The notes under the pieces were generated by a model, which saw nothing but the letters and a program-made list of their open reading frames with translations, did not search any database and had not been told where the DNA came from. From Girardinichthys multiradiatus (lineage: Eukaryota; Chordata; Actinopteri; Cyprinodontiformes; Goodeidae), in NCBI RefSeq assembly GCF_021462225.1, contig NC_061816.1, positions 13,913,390 through 13,977,389 of the forward strand: a DNA stretch of 64,000 nt, written 5' to 3'. Positions 48,455 through 61,340 of the stretch are shown here, in pieces; positions within the stretch are counted from its first letter, which is position 1, and each line of letters begins with the position of its first letter. A program made the position numbers and the translations under genes.

Positions 48455-49195
48455 GCCTCATCTGACCAGACTATGACCAGTCCGGCCAGTCCAAATCTTC
48501 AGCAACAACAAGCTTCAGCATTGTTTTTTTTTTTTTTTTTTTTTTCTTCAGCAGTAGAATCTTGTCCAGTGAGTGTGCATTACTTATGGCTTTCATGCAA
48601 GAAACTCCCTGCTGTTTCCAGCTCTTTCTAAAGCTCTCTGTGAGTGCTCCTTCACTCTTGGATAAATCTTCAGATTGTTCTCTTAGCTCCTCTGTCAGAA
48701 ATATGATAGGCACCTGGTTGTGGCTGGATTATGGTAACATGCTGTTCTATTCACTTCTGGATTAACTCTCAAATGATGTTAACTGGAACATTCAAAGGTT
48801 TAGAAAGGTAGGTCAAATTAAGACTTTTTGCTTTTGTCATTTTGTGCTTTAATTTGCTAGTGAGAAATCTTTGTATAGGTAATAGGGTAATGTCAAACCA
48901 GCTGATACTGATTTACACATAGCAGCTGGAGGTATGCATTAGAAATACTGACAGATTTCAGAGGCTTTCTTGGCGTTCTATGCCTTTTTTACAAATCATT
49001 TTCATCCCGGTGTTCAATTATTCCCTGATCCTTTACACTGATTTACACCTAACTTCTTTTATTGACTAATTTGTTTTGATTTGTGTGTGTGGAGTGCTGG
49101 GGTTGCTTCCCACATCTGGTGACTAAAAATATTAGAACTATATTCACTGAGGAAAAACATTGTATTTGTTTATTTTGCCTGCAGTATATGAAATG
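48455..49195 (-). mobile_element. Degraded antisense Tc1-like copy
   Basis: The + strand reads as the complement of a transposase gene (CTTGTCCAGTGAGTGTGCATTACTTATGGCTTTCATG; CAGCTCTTTCTAAAGCTCTC; TTAGCTCCTCTGTCAGAAAT), followed by a 5' leader/terminal region (CAGCTGATACTGATTTACAC; GACAGATTTCAGAGGCTTTCTTGG; CCCACATCTGGTGACTAAAAAT). A poly-T tract (about 48525-48545) interrupts it. A different family from the sense fragment just upstream. Confidence 0.75.
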
Positions 49196-49429
49196 CTGGA
49201 TGAATCCCTGGTAGACGTTAAAGTCTATCATCTTTAATCGTGTGTTTGTGATAACTGGAAATGAGCTGTAGAGGTTTTTGGGGCCCCGCTCTTCTATAAA
49301 TTATTTTAATCCAGGTATAGTTTAGGTTTTCGATCATGATTGGTCAGTTTAGGTATCGCATGTTATGTTTGATGTGTGAACTTTAGATGTCTTCTTCAAA
49401 ACCTTCATTTTGGGTTTTTAAGAGCAATT

Positions 49430-50120
49430 CAGAAGTGAACTTGTTGTGCATTGAGCTTAGGGTCAAGAATTGAGAATCTCCCGCAATATTTTCTGATAGA
49501 GGACAGAATTCATGGTTCCTTTCCATTATGACCTGCCATCCACCTCCAGAAGAGGAAAGAAGCCCCAGACCATCACAGTACGATGTTTGACTTTAGGCAT
49601 GATGTTCTTTTTCTAAAAGGCTGTTAGTTTATGCCATATATAATGGGAAGCAAAGATTTCAGAACATCACTTTTGTGTCATCTGGATCTCTCCTATGGAT
49701 GCCATTTTTACTCAGTCTCTTTCGTATTATTGAATGATGACAGAAGCAGGTGAGGCCTGCTGTGCTTCTTTTGTGGTTCTAGTTTTCTTTCCGAACACAC
49801 TGCATCTGTCGTTCATAATCTTTTGGACTAATTTTGGTACACTGGACATTCCAGAAAAGGTTCGCCACACTCCATGTTTTCTCAATTTATTGAAAATGGT
49901 TCTCACGGTATTTTGCTGGATTCCAAAAGCTTTAGGAAAGGCTTTGTAAACCCTTTCCAGACCAGCTTTTTCTCGTCTGTTGTTGAATTTCTTTAGATCC
50001 AGGCGTGATGTGTTGCGGTTTTATTTCCTGATTCTACATGTCAGGGAATTAATCAGCTTTCCAAAAAATAGTTTCTTAGTTAATTTATGCTAAAGTAAAA
50101 GAATTTAAACTTTCATTGCG
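49430..50120 (-). mobile_element. Degraded antisense Tc1-like copy, another family
   Basis: Antisense transposase blocks in order: AGAATTCATGGTTCCTTTCCATTATGACC; CCCAGACCATCACAGTACGATG; TTACTCAGTCTCTTTCGTATTATTG; AGGTGAGGCCTGCTGTGCTTC; CCACACTCCATGTTTTCTC; GGATTCCAAAAGCTTTAGG; AACCCTTTCCAGACC; TTGAATTTCTTTAGATCC. No open frame. Confidence 0.75.
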
Positions 50121-50654
50121 AATATATTTTGAATACTTGTGGAAGCTAGAGAAATATTAAGTGCAAGAAAGCAACCGAATGGGGCTTTAAGACAACAGCT
50201 AACGGGTCACCCAAAAAAAACCAGTTTTTCCCTCTTGTGATATGAAAACGCAGTTAGCCTTTCAAGCTTAGCTTAGTAGCTGTTGATTACGTCAACATAT
50301 TAGTTTTTTACCAAGAAATTTCTTTGTGAAGTTAAAAATGTTGGTACAAAGACTGTATAAAAAAATAAAAACAGAATAAAAAAGTGTTAGATAGTGAGGA
50401 GCAACACCAGATAATGAATTTTACACCAGGCTGTGCCACCCTTTGGGAAAATTAAATGCAAATTAGTTCATAACCTTTTGAGCAATTCTGCCAACAATCG
50501 CACAAACAAACTCTATCAACCTCATAACCTCTTTGGCAGGTGGAGCACGTGCTCGGCTAAATAACTAAATAAAACTCATGGAGTGAGAGGCATCTTGTTA
50601 TATTAATCTTCTTCCAACCAGGAAAATGCCTTCAGTTTACCTGCCAGAAAAGCT

Positions 50655-50795
50655 GTGCATCATCAACACATCATTAACTCAGTGAGATCCTCTCAATCAA
50701 GTCACAAGTACGAAGCCTTCCCTTTGGTTAGTGCGCCCCGCTCTGAAGTGCTTTTGCAAAAACCCAGAATGGGAAACAAACTGGAACTTCTTTGC
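50655..50795 (-). repeat. 141-bp unidentified repeat, copy 2 (inverted)
   Basis: Reverse-complement partner of 48297-48437, about 93% identical. Flanks of the two copies differ, so the unit is about this long. Confidence 0.93.
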
Positions 50796-51511
50796 CTAAG
50801 AAAGACAAACAGGTGATGCAAAGTTGTCAGACTTCCACAAAAGCTGGGACTATGTTTGTTCTTGTTTAGATATATGTATGTGTGTTTGCAGCAGTTCACA
50901 GGGACATATTGTGCAAAGTTCATCTGCCTGCAGATATTTTAGGACTCCTTGTCCCTCTCTGACTTTTGTGCAAACGTGTGAGGGGAGAAAAAAAAAGAAT
51001 TACAAATATTTCTATTAAATACCCAGTCATATTTCTGTATTACCAAACTTCAAAGATGTACATGACACATGTGGAATCTTTTTCAAATTTAGATGACAGA
51101 AATTTGTTTTTGTTTTTTTCTCTCAGAACAGTCACTGCTGGATTGGAAGCTTGAGCTCATTAAGATGGAAAGATGGGGTAAGGCATGCAGCTACACTCCA
51201 ATGTTACAAAAACATAATCGTAAAAAATAGTTTTTTTTGTAGCATGATTTTGCAAGTCTACTTCTTTGGAAAGCTAAGCCAACATGCTTGGGACTCAACC
51301 TGCGCAGGGTTCTAGAACGAGGGAAGAGTGACAGCTGTGTGGCAGTTAAGAGCCAGAACATCTCATGGTAGATGCCACAACTCCTTTCTTGGACTAAGCC
51401 AGGCATGCGACAACCAAAACCTGCAAAGGAAGAAAATGCCAGAGATGCTCAGTAACCAGCAAAAGCAGCAGCAGTGTGTAACAAACAGAAAATGATTAGT
51501 AAAAAAAAAAA

Positions 51512-51770
51512 CTAGGGGCCAGCTGTGACCCTCACTCTGAAAGGTGTGGGTTTCATTCCCACTTCCTGCTGTCACAAGTCAATGTGCCTCTGGGCAAGGC
51601 ACTTAACCCACAGTTGCTTATTGATCTCTGCATCGGTAAGCATGTGGGCATGTATGAATGTGTGTGTGTGTGATTGGCTGGTAGTGGTTCATTTATCAAG
51701 TTGCGAGCGCAGAGACAGAACTCGGGGAGCACGAGTTTGTCGGAGTTGAGCACGTGCCAGAACACCTATT
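51512..51770 (+). repeat. Possible SINE-like repeat
   Basis: The block GGTGTGGGTTTCATTCCCAC (B-box-like) is followed by CTGTCACAAGTCAATGTGCCTCTGGGCAAGGCACTTAACCC and a TG repeat. The layout resembles known teleost tRNA-derived repeats. The head is decayed. Confidence 0.5.
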
Positions 51771-53139
51771 GAGCAAGCATGTGTAAAATTAAAACACCAT
51801 AAATTGTTTGTTTGCATAGATACATTTACTCCCATCAGTCTCACTGCACACTTAGGTTGGTGGCACAACTATAACACCATTGTAAGAGTGTGTGGTCACC
51901 TCTGCAGCGAGTGATGCAGAGAGCAGCAAATTAGGCAGAAATGAACGTGTTGGTAAAATAACAGAACACATGTTTTTATATAGGAAAGTTGACGTTAAAT
52001 GACTGCTGTGGTGAAATATGTTGGTTAGAAAATAAATTTGATATAAATATTAACTCGACCGTCTGGGGGGGGGGTCGTTGACGGGGTGGGGCGCCCCTCC
52101 AATATAACTAGAGAGGAAACACTGGGAGCATTTAAGTCAAGTCATTTACATTTTAGAAACTCCCAGCATTTTTGGATAAAAGAACTTAAAGTTAAATTTA
52201 ATTGGTAAAGGAGTCGGGGTTCGTACTGCAGGCATGCAGCAATGCAACTGTAAAATATAGTGTAATATTTAAAACAAATACGAGCTTTGCTTTGAGTCCA
52301 AACAAGTAGTTTTTTTACTGCAGGATTTCACTATAATATTCAATGTAACGTTTAGACTTGAACAACAAAACCTTTTTCTTTTTGTCAGTCTGAAGAAGCT
52401 CTCGCTCAGCGCTTTGATGAATAAACTGCTTGATATTCCATCAAATTCTTTCTCTGTCACTCATCCTGCCTGAATCTCTTCTGCAACGGTAAAGGTTTTT
52501 TTTTTTTTTTTTGCTACTCCTCCTCCTCCTTCCTTTGTTTTGCTAGACTCCCTGGAATTGGCTTTTTACAGGCGCAGCATGAAGTACTGTACGTTTCACA
52601 GCAGCCAGTGAAGGTTAAAAGATTGCGTGGCATCCAGGCAGGCCCTGACAGTCCGGGCACTGGATCAGTCAGTAGATTTGGGGGCTGGTGGCTAAAGCTT
52701 TCCCCCCCCGAGGTGCACTAACTGAGCGACTTGATTCATACTGGACCCAAGCTCTGTGTGTGCGTCAGTCTGTCTGGATTCAGTATTTGTCTAGCCCCCA
52801 GTGGACTCCCAGTGGCCTAGATGGAGAGTTCAACAAACTGAAGACTTCTATGGCCTAGAAAAATAAATCTTACCCCTTCAGGCCTACCATGACTTGCTTC
52901 CAGTTTACTCTACAGTTCTTCATACATTTCTTAGCTGCTGTTTAAGAGGTACTGCTCTCAGCAGTGTGGCTCCTCTGGTTCAGGAGACTTTTCTTGCTGC
53001 ACCTGTTTCCAGTTCTCCTTCTAAATGCAGAAAAGGTTTGCCAGTTCAACACAAAGTAGCATATTACAGTGAAGTAAAAGATAAAAGTGAATGTTTTAAT
53101 CTTAACCTTTTCATTGTAGTTCTGGCTGGATGATTAGCA
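51771..53139. other. Non-genic stretch
   Basis: Contains a G-run near 52065-52074 and a poly-T near 52497-52512 followed by TCC repeats. No gene. The stretch 50796-51511 is also empty. Confidence 0.4.
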
Positions 53140-53840
53140 TCACTGTCCTGCTGGAAGGTTGAACCTTCACCCTTGTCTAAAGTCTGTTGCAGCCCTAAAC
53201 AAGTTTTCTGTCCCCTGTATTTAGCTCTATGCATCTTCTCCTCTTTTCTGACCAGCTTCCCAGTTTCTGCTGAAGAAAAGCATCCCTAAAGCATGATGTT
53301 GCAACCCTTGTTTCACAGTGGGGATAGTGTCTGCATTAGTTTTTCATTACACACATTTTGCATGAAGGCCAAAAAATATGAAAGCGGAGCATTTTCTTAA
53401 ACATTTGCCTTGTTAGCTGTCCTCTTTTTATTGCTTGCTCACTTATAGTAATTGCTTTCTTATCCCCATCTTATCATATAGGCCAGATTTGTGCAGTGCT
53501 CAACTAATCTCGGGTGATTCTCTGTGAGGGGGATCTATGTAGCTCCTCCAGAGATGCCATAGGCTTCTCTGATCCTTCTTTGAGTAAAGCTCTCCCTGCC
53601 TGGCTTGTCGGTTTAGGTGGATGTCCATGTCTTGGTAGTTCTACAGTTGTGCTTTACTGTTTTCATTTTCAGATCATCCTTGAACAGAGCTCTGAGATGT
53701 TCAAAGCCTGGGATATATATTTTTAAATAAACTAATCTTCCCTTAGATTCATCCATATTTTTATCTTTGATTTGTCTTGGGTGGTCCTCTGTCTAATTAA
53801 GCTGTGGCTTGATTGAGACTAGGTTTCTATCATTTAGCAA
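53140..53840 (-). mobile_element. Degraded antisense Tc1-like copy
   Basis: Antisense transposase blocks in order: CACTGTCCTGCTGGAAGGTTGAACC; TCTGACCAGCTTCCCAGTTTCTGCTGAAGAAAAGCATCCC; AGCATGATGTTGCAACC; GGCCAGATTTGTGCAGTGCTC; GTAGCTCCTCCAGAGATGCCAT; GGTTTAGGTGGATGTCCATGTCTTGG; CAAAGCCTGGGATAT. This spans most of a transposase but has no open frame. Confidence 0.8.
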
Positions 53841-53984
53841 TGCTATTTAGAATGGTTTTTTTTTTTAAGGGAGACATAAAAAAAAAAAAAGTAATTTTCG
53901 CATTTTAGTTTTAGTGACAGAAAAAATGTTGTATAACGTGTTGTCTTCTTCATACCCAAGTATTTTTGGGTCCATCATCATCAT

Positions 53985-54140
53985 GACATTTCTGTATTGG
54001 CTTGTTCTTTGCGTGCATGTGTGGGTTTTCACCTGATGCTCCAGTTTCCTCCCACAGACCAAAAACATGCATGCTGGCTTACTTGGTGTACCTGACCAGC
54101 AGTCAACAGTAGACCCGTTGACTGCTGTGATACACCACAG
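53985..54140 (+). repeat. Partial SINE-like repeat, + orientation
   Basis: GCGTGCATGTGTGGGTTTTCACC ... CTCCAGTTTCCTCCCACAGACCAAAAACATGCATG matches the middle of the repeat at 46195-46560 in the opposite orientation. It lacks the head. Confidence 0.6.
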
Positions 54141-56639
54141 CTTCCCCTGCAGCTCTAACCACGATTGAGCTTTTACTGAAAATGAGTGAGAAACGGATTT
54201 ATTCGGCTTTCAGTGAATTAATACTGTCTTCTGTGTAGTTTTAACGTAATCAAATCCCCTCTGTTTCTGTTCTACTGTGTATTCTACAATTTGGTGATGA
54301 TTTAACAAGTAAACATCTTGTCAATGTTATCTCTGTTTTGCTTTTGCTCAAAGTAAAAATTTTAACATAGATTATATTACTTTTTTTATTGAACTCTTTA
54401 ATCTTTTGGTTATTTTATGTCGAATGTAATGAATAATTGATAGGGTTCGGTCAAAACATATACAGCAGTGATTCCCCCTGAATTCCGATTCAGCCTGCAA
54501 GGTTTTATATTTAGACCTTTGTGCTTCAACATAACATTGATGCCAGACTTTTTCTTTCAGTGAGTTATATAGATGTTGAATGTGAGGTTGCCTTCGCCTC
54601 TCCATTAGCACTAAAATAGTCTTCTTTATTTTCACATGGGAGAGCTTTGGTTGTTGGTAATTTAAGAGGGGATCTAAAGGAAGGCTTGGGCTCACTTGGA
54701 GCAGTTGAACGGCGTGTCATTCAACATGTAGAGGGGAAGCCAAGCAAGAGTGTGTGTTTGAACTGATAGTTGGGGGCAATATTTGTAGCTATGGGACTGG
54801 AGGCAACTTGTTTGATGTGCCACTCAGGAAAGCTTTTTATTAAGTCACTGGAGTTGAAAAGATCGATTCACAAAAGCAGAAATCACAAAAATGAAGCAAA
54901 ATCCAACAAACATTAATAGGTGTGAATTCTGCTTGCTTGTTCGAGTTATTGCTTTATCCATATTAAGGCTACTTCCAGTTGATGACTTGAGGATGTGAGC
55001 TCTAATCTGTTGACATCAGTATTTGTAGTCAACATAATTTTTATTTATTTATTTCAAATGACAATTGCTTTTCTTCAAATTGCTGGACAAATTCTACATC
55101 AGAGAAGACTTTGAGGTCATGTAGTTTATAATAGTAACTTTTAGTGCTAGTTAAAAGGCTAGGCTGACACTGTTTGCATTTTCTGAGTTAAAGAGACAGG
55201 TCTGAATGTTTTATGATAAATGCTGATGACTTGATTCAAGACTATGACTCGCAAAGCTAAAGCTGTTGTTGAATTGCAGTTGGCTTCCACGACTGGTTTT
55301 GCATCAACTTTTTTTGTTTTTGTTTGCATATAATCTAAGTAAAGTTCAGTAGTTATGTTTGCGTTAAATTTGAAGACTGAGTGAGTGATAAATACTCTCT
55401 TGGTTCAGTAGCTGGTTCTCGACCAAAACTTTTAATAATTCCTTTTCATCTGAGCAGTAGGATTGATTATATGCTGAATTATCCGAACTACAAAACGATG
55501 AAAACCTTGGAGATTCGGTTTATTTTTCAGATGAACAGTTATGATCATTAAATGGACCCTACGTGTCCTTTTTTGAATAATGGACGTGAAATTAAATTTT
55601 TTAACAAATCTTTTTAAAAATGGCAACTTTTTTGAGATGGGGCGAACACTGTGACATCAGCAACAATTTACTATAATAACTGTACAAAATACTGAGAGAA
55701 TACAGTAGGTTTAAGATGTTGGATTAGATAAAAATGTAAAGATTTAGTTGTAATAAAAACAAATATGTTTCAGGGGTGGAGGAGCCTAAGCACTTACTCT
55801 TTGTGAAACCCTGTGAAATAACTGAACTTTTCTGTTATATTTGAATTTTATAAAATTCCTTTGTATTGTATGGGGAGATGGAGCCTTAGAGAAAAGGAGA
55901 AGTGTGGTTGAAAGCCCACTATGAGCAAGTTGACATATGGCCTGGAGAGCTTTAAAGAGAAGGATTGGAGAGTTCAGGGTGGGGTGTAAAGCTGGCACGT
56001 TACGTTTTATGCTATAGACTCTCACTAAACACCAGAAGTTTGACCATCTCTCTAACCAGCTGCTCTTCCTTTGTATAATCTGCCTTAATTTTATGATCTA
56101 CAGTTTTTTAACTACTAATCAAAGAAAATCCAGGGTCAGTGTCTGTCATTATTCAGCCTGGATCTCTCAAAATCGAATGGTTTATTAAATGTACAGATTC
56201 TCTTCTAGTTTGCACCATTACTTCATCCATCCTCTCAGGAGAGTATAACATAAACTGGTAAAATACATTGTGTAGTGTTTATCCGCTGGGATGTGCGTCG
56301 CCTTGGAGCAGCTATAGAAGAACTATCGCTCATTTGGTCCCTATTGAGAGGACGCAATCAGGTCTGAGCAGCTGCTTAATCTGGAAGCTAGGCTGAGGAT
56401 GGAGCTGTCATGATGTTCCAACATGTGCAACTGGTTTGACTATTTGATGTTTCAAAAAATGGCTATTACAGGCCAAGCAGGAGAAATATATAATCATCTC
56501 TGCTACACAGTTGGCCAATTTAAATGATGTAAGAAAAGTTCAATTAAAAGAAAGTATGGTTAGGGTTCATTACAGTTTTGCAATGTTAAATGATGGGCTT
56601 ACAAGTGTATCTTAGTACATGATTTTAAACAAAAAATGT
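54141..56639. other. Non-genic stretch
   Basis: AT-rich sequence; short open frames only, none recognisable. Confidence 0.4.
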
Positions 56640-57060
56640 TTTGACCATGTTTTAGTTATTGCGGAAAAAAACTGGCTGTTTCCATGGTGCTTGCCAAGCA
56701 TATTAATGGAAAGTTGAGTGGAAGGAAAAGGTTTGGTAGGGAAAAATAGGTGCACAAGCAATACTGAATGCCTCCTTGAGAGGATTGTGAAGGAAATCTC
56801 TTTAATGAGGTTGGGGGACATAACTAGATGTGGAGTGAGCCACCACTTGCTCTGCATCAATGCAGTAATTCAGGTAAAAGCAACGACCAAATATTAAGTG
56901 CATGCATTGCATATTACATGGACATTCTTTTTAGCAGACTAACATTTCTGTATAAAAAATCCATTCTAATTATTTGGTACACTGAATTTCTAGCTTTCAT
57001 TAGCTGAAAGCCATAATCAGCAAAATGAAAATAGATACTTGTGTATACCAGCCAGTTTGT
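56640..57060 (+). mobile_element. Internally deleted Tc1-like copy related to the A/B/D family
   Basis: N-terminal transposase blocks (ATTGCGGAAAAAAACTGGCTGTTTCC; AAGCATATTAATGGAAAGTTGAGTGGAAGGAAAAGG; GCACAAGCAATACTGAATGCCTCCTTGAGAGG) jump to the C-terminal block (CATCAATGCAGTAATTCAGG) and 3' terminal region (ACATTTCTGTATAAAAAATCC; TTCATTAGCTGAAAGCCATAATC). The catalytic core is missing. Confidence 0.75.
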
Positions 57061-57569
57061 CATGACTTTATATCTGATTTTCACTTTTGCCATGCAGCTG
57101 AGTAATTTTTATTTACTTTTTTCTTATGCTGACAAACTCAAAAGGGAATTTGACTCCTTCTGCCTGGCATGTGTCAGGGTACTACATGAGAAATCTTAAA
57201 TACCGTTGAGTTATGTGGGTTTTATGTGAGGATAGCTTAATTCTCCATAACAGGTATTGGATCAACCATTAGTAATCTACATGCCAACCCTTCGTTTGGG
57301 AGGCATGTCATAAAACTTTTTTTTTTTTTCCCTAATGCATTTATTAATACTGGTTGATGCAAATTCAACAAATACAGTGATCATATTGGAACGGTCAAAT
57401 TTTTCTTCCTACCAAGCTAAATACTTAAATTTGCGTCTACTTTATTGGCTATATTTACTTAATTTAGCATCTTCCTTACCGCAAAATCAAAATTTTTAAA
57501 TGTAATTGTAAATAAATTGAGGCAGTATTGTATAAAGATATGATGGGTAGAAAACTGAAAATAAGGCAT

Positions 57570-57730
57570 CCCTGTATGTTTCAGCAAAGTAATGATCCAA
57601 AACTGAGAAATCCCTTAGCAGAGATGAGCGCAAGCATCTTCCAAGGTCCTCTAAGTCCTTAGACCTAAATCCTATAGAAAATCTTTGGCGTGAGAGCAGA
57701 AAAGTGGACCCAGCACTCTGAACGATCTAA
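57570..57730 (+). mobile_element. Short Tc1-like transposase remnant
   Basis: Contains TTTCAGCAAAGTAATGATCCAAAAC (around the second Asp) and a stretch translating LDLNPIENLW (around the catalytic Glu). Flanks do not extend the match. Confidence 0.55.
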
Positions 57731-58589
57731 AGACTAAACTTAAACAAAATGTACTCTGTTTAAAATCTCGTATTTTTCTTAATTTTTTCAGGGTGAGATT
57801 AGGCGAATGCAATAAAAGATGCATGAAAGATTATTCTTTTTTGAAGGCTGTTTGCACCAGGAGTGCTAATGCATGTAAAATATGCTTTCTCATTGCAGTC
57901 ATTTTGTTACTGTATTAATGGTTCTTACCTATAAATGGGATCCATTGCTTAGAGTCAGAGGATTATTGATATTTCTGAGGGTGCTGCTGGTGTTGCGAAA
58001 GGTGGGGCAGGTTCACGCCCCTCCATCTCCAGCTCTGTCCATTCCAGAAGCTGGAACGGCATCGGGTGACCCCCGGCCCCCTCTTTGAACCCACATTCAC
58101 TGGCATTATATTTCAGCCTCCCATGTGTAGGCAACGCTGTTATCTCCTCGAGTCATCACAGGGAGAAGATACCATCACCCAGAAAGAAAGCTAAATGAAT
58201 TGTTCCGTTGCTGTTTTGAATTAATTGAAACAGAAGAAAGCAGAAACACATCTGTTGCCTGGATTGGACACACTGCCAGTCGATGGATGTTGTGTTTCCC
58301 TTCATGAGAAATTAGAAGCTGAGAGTGGAGGTGTTCCTTCCTCCATAGGTAATTGCATATTGATCCTAGTCACTGAAGATCTAAACTGTGACAGTTCGTT
58401 CAGTTTTATCTTAAAAAGAGCTCGTCTGTGTTTTTCTTCCTCCACCTTTTACTTTCGACAGTGGCCTAGAGTGAAGAGAAATGATATTCAGCTAATTACG
58501 TTTTCGCAGAGCTGTCCCTCTTCCCTCGTCTCCAGCTTACAGAACTCTGTCGTTATGGACTTGACTATTATTCTATAATTAAACTGCGG

Positions 58590-59060
58590 AGGCCTTTCTA
58601 CTCTGTTTGCAAAGTCATTCACTCGTTCTATGTGGGAGACTTTTTAAATTACCAAGTCACTCCTCTTTCTCCGCCTTTCGCACCTCGCTCCCCCTCCCTG
58701 TCTTTCAGGCTTCAGCCGCTGTCAGTCCAATGATCCAGAACAGCCTTCAATGTCTCCCCCCACTGATGAATTAAAAGTGTTCCTTTGGCTGTTGCGGCCT
58801 TGGAGGGGCATTCAAAGGGAACTGGCAAATAAAAAGACCTTTTCTCCAAGGAATGAGGAGATGATTTTTCTCTTTGGAGTACCCTTTCTCTGCAATAGTA
58901 AAATATTAACAAGCTGAAGGCAACTGCATCTTGAGGCCAACTTTTTTTTTTTTTCTTTAATGGGACAATTTACTTTGAATCTGTACATATGTCTAAAAAG
59001 AAATGAATGAAGCTCTGCAGCTTCACGTTTTGTTCCAGCAGTCACTGGCAGGTTTCATAC
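58590..59060. other. Candidate conserved non-coding block
   Basis: Repeat-poor sequence with pyrimidine-rich and TAAA-rich segments, interrupted by a poly-T (about 58941-58954). No coding signal. Confidence 0.22.
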
Positions 59061-60894
59061 AGTCATATCAGCAAAGGAGGAGTCGGACAAAATGAAAGGG
59101 AGTTCTTTTCAAATTCAGATATCCTTTTTTAGTTCTGCCAAAAAAAAAAAAAGCCTGCCCTGTCTGAATTGAATAATTTAAATTTGGTGTTTTATCTCCC
59201 TACGCTCTCAGGGGTCTGGTTCACACTACGCTTGCATGTGTGACTCAGTTCGAGGTGTTGCATCACAAAGCTTTTGGAGTGTGGTTGAGCAGACGCGCGT
59301 GTGCATCCCTGCCATTTGGAGGCGGTTCTCACAAAACGTCTTATCTTACCACTCGCATGGCACTAACAGTTAGCAGCTTTGAGTCGCCTCCTGTAAGAGG
59401 TATTCACTGAAAAGCTGGCATTAGTTTTGGGAAGGAACAAAAGCAGGTTGTCTACTGAAATTGTTTTAAGTGGATTTTTTTGTTTTGTGCACTGATTAAA
59501 CAGAAAGCTAAAGGATGTTTAAGGTTAAAGGTGATATGGGCAAAAGGATAAAAGTAACAAGTATTTTCAGCTGGATTAAAGTCAGAAAGATTAAGTTGGA
59601 GCTAAGTCAAAAACAAGAAGTGCAGCCTTGCCTTACCTGCATTTTGTTTTTTCTTCAATTGCAGTTGACTGGTTGGGAGTAGCAGTTTTGTTAAGCAGCT
59701 GACAGGAGGTTGACCAGCTAAGCATGTAGCCTAACTAATTAACCATCTGATATTGGCTTGCTGTAGTTGTTACTCTACTCAACAAAGAGCAGAATGACAA
59801 AAGTGTATATTTTTTGCTGCAAGCACTTGATTTAGTGTTTATTCTAATGTATTGCTCAAGTCTATGTATCAAAATAAGAAATTACTCTATAGACAATATT
59901 ATAACCATAAAAATTAATTTTATTTTAATGTTTTAAATGAAAGTATTTCACTCATGTTGTACTGTCTATTCTTAAAAGCTCCAAGCATGTAATAGTCTTG
60001 TTAGTTCTTTACAATCCATTTAGTGAAGCTGTTCTTCTCAACTCCTAGCTGCTCATTTTTAATGAAAGGTACATATCAGGCGTCATCTGTTAAGTGCCCT
60101 TTAGTCGAGCCTTAAGCCTTCTTTTTATCTGTCTTCTTTCCACATTTTATATCAATCCTTTTTGTCTTTGCTTGAACTCAATCACCTTTTGTTCTTAAAA
60201 AGGGACTGAGGATGTCTTTGAGACGGTGTTCTATAATTCTGCCTACACTTTCATTCTAGGTACATTAGTATAGGTACATTGTCTATCATTTCTATCAGTT
60301 GAGAAACTAATCTGAGCACTATACCTATATTAAAATAAATAATAGTTTCCATATTTTCTGAGAATCTATATTTTTTTTCATGATGGGGGTCTGGAATATC
60401 CAGAACAACCAGATATTTCTGAAACAGCAATCTGAGGGAAGAGTTCCATTCTTACCCACATTCCCTGGATTGAGATTAAAATTCACACTTTAAGAGTACA
60501 AGCCATTAAATTAATAGCTTTGATTGTCATATAATTTGCAATATATTAAATTAAGACTTCAGATCAGGAAATAAGTATAATGGAAAAATATTTAACTATC
60601 AAATTACAACAATTTTGTTTTAGGATAATTCTAATTCTAATTTTGTTACAATGTCCCTATGTATGAACAGCTGAAGTGACTAACAGTTGCATCCAGAGTG
60701 TGGCAACAAACTAGCCTCCACAAATTTACACCAACACCAGCCTCCACTGTTGATGCAGTGCCGTTTGGATCCATGCTTTCATGTTTACATCTAATGCTGA
60801 CAATATAATCAAAATATATTAAGCTGAAAGTGAGATCTATCTGACCAGTCAAAGTTCTTCCAATCTGTTTTAGTCCTTTAGTGAGCCAGTGCAA
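59061..60894. other. Non-genic stretch
   Basis: AT-rich with an A-run near 59141-59152. Nothing supported. The stretches 57061-57569, 57731-58589 and 61341-62465 are similar. Confidence 0.4.
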
Positions 60895-61340
60895 AGCCCC
60901 AGTTTCCTGTTCTTGGATAACAGGATTGACACTTATTCTAGTCTTCTGCTGCTGTAGCCCATCTACTTCAAAGTTTAATGTAATGAGTGTTCACAGTTGG
61001 TGTTCTTCATACCTTGTTTCTAACAATTAATATTAAGCTGCTGTTGCCGCTCATAGTCTTCTTCTCTAAGCTCTGGCATCAAGGAATTTTTGCCCACACA
61101 ACTGCAGCTAGCTGGATATCTTCTCAATTCTGGACCAAAAGTGTGTGTAAATCAAAGTAGATCAGAGTTTTCTGCAATACTTGGCATGTCTGCCAACAAC
61201 AACCAGAGTAACTTCTTCCCCATCCTGATGCTCGGTTTCAAAGTTTAGATGCCTAAAAGTTTATTGGCTGACTATTTGTATTACCAACTGCCCAAGTGTA
61301 TTTAAGAAATTGGCTGCAGAATGTCTTTGTTTTTTATTTA
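60895..61340 (-). mobile_element. Degraded antisense Tc1-like copy
   Basis: Antisense blocks in order: GACACTTATTCTAGTCTTCTGCTGCTGTAGCCCATCTACTTCAA; GTTCTTCATACCTTG; TTTTTGCCCACACAACTGCAGCTAGCTGGATATCTTCTC; AGTAGATCAGAGTTTTCTGCAATACT; TTCTTCCCCATCCTGATGCTCGGTTT. These correspond to the N-terminal half of another Tc1-like transposase, without an open frame. Confidence 0.75.

Noticed and set aside
54372..54695. 107-codon open frame on the - strand
   Set aside because: AT-rich chance frame without a domain.
58225..58578. 117-codon open frame on the + strand
   Set aside because: No recognised domain or exon-like boundaries that I can defend.
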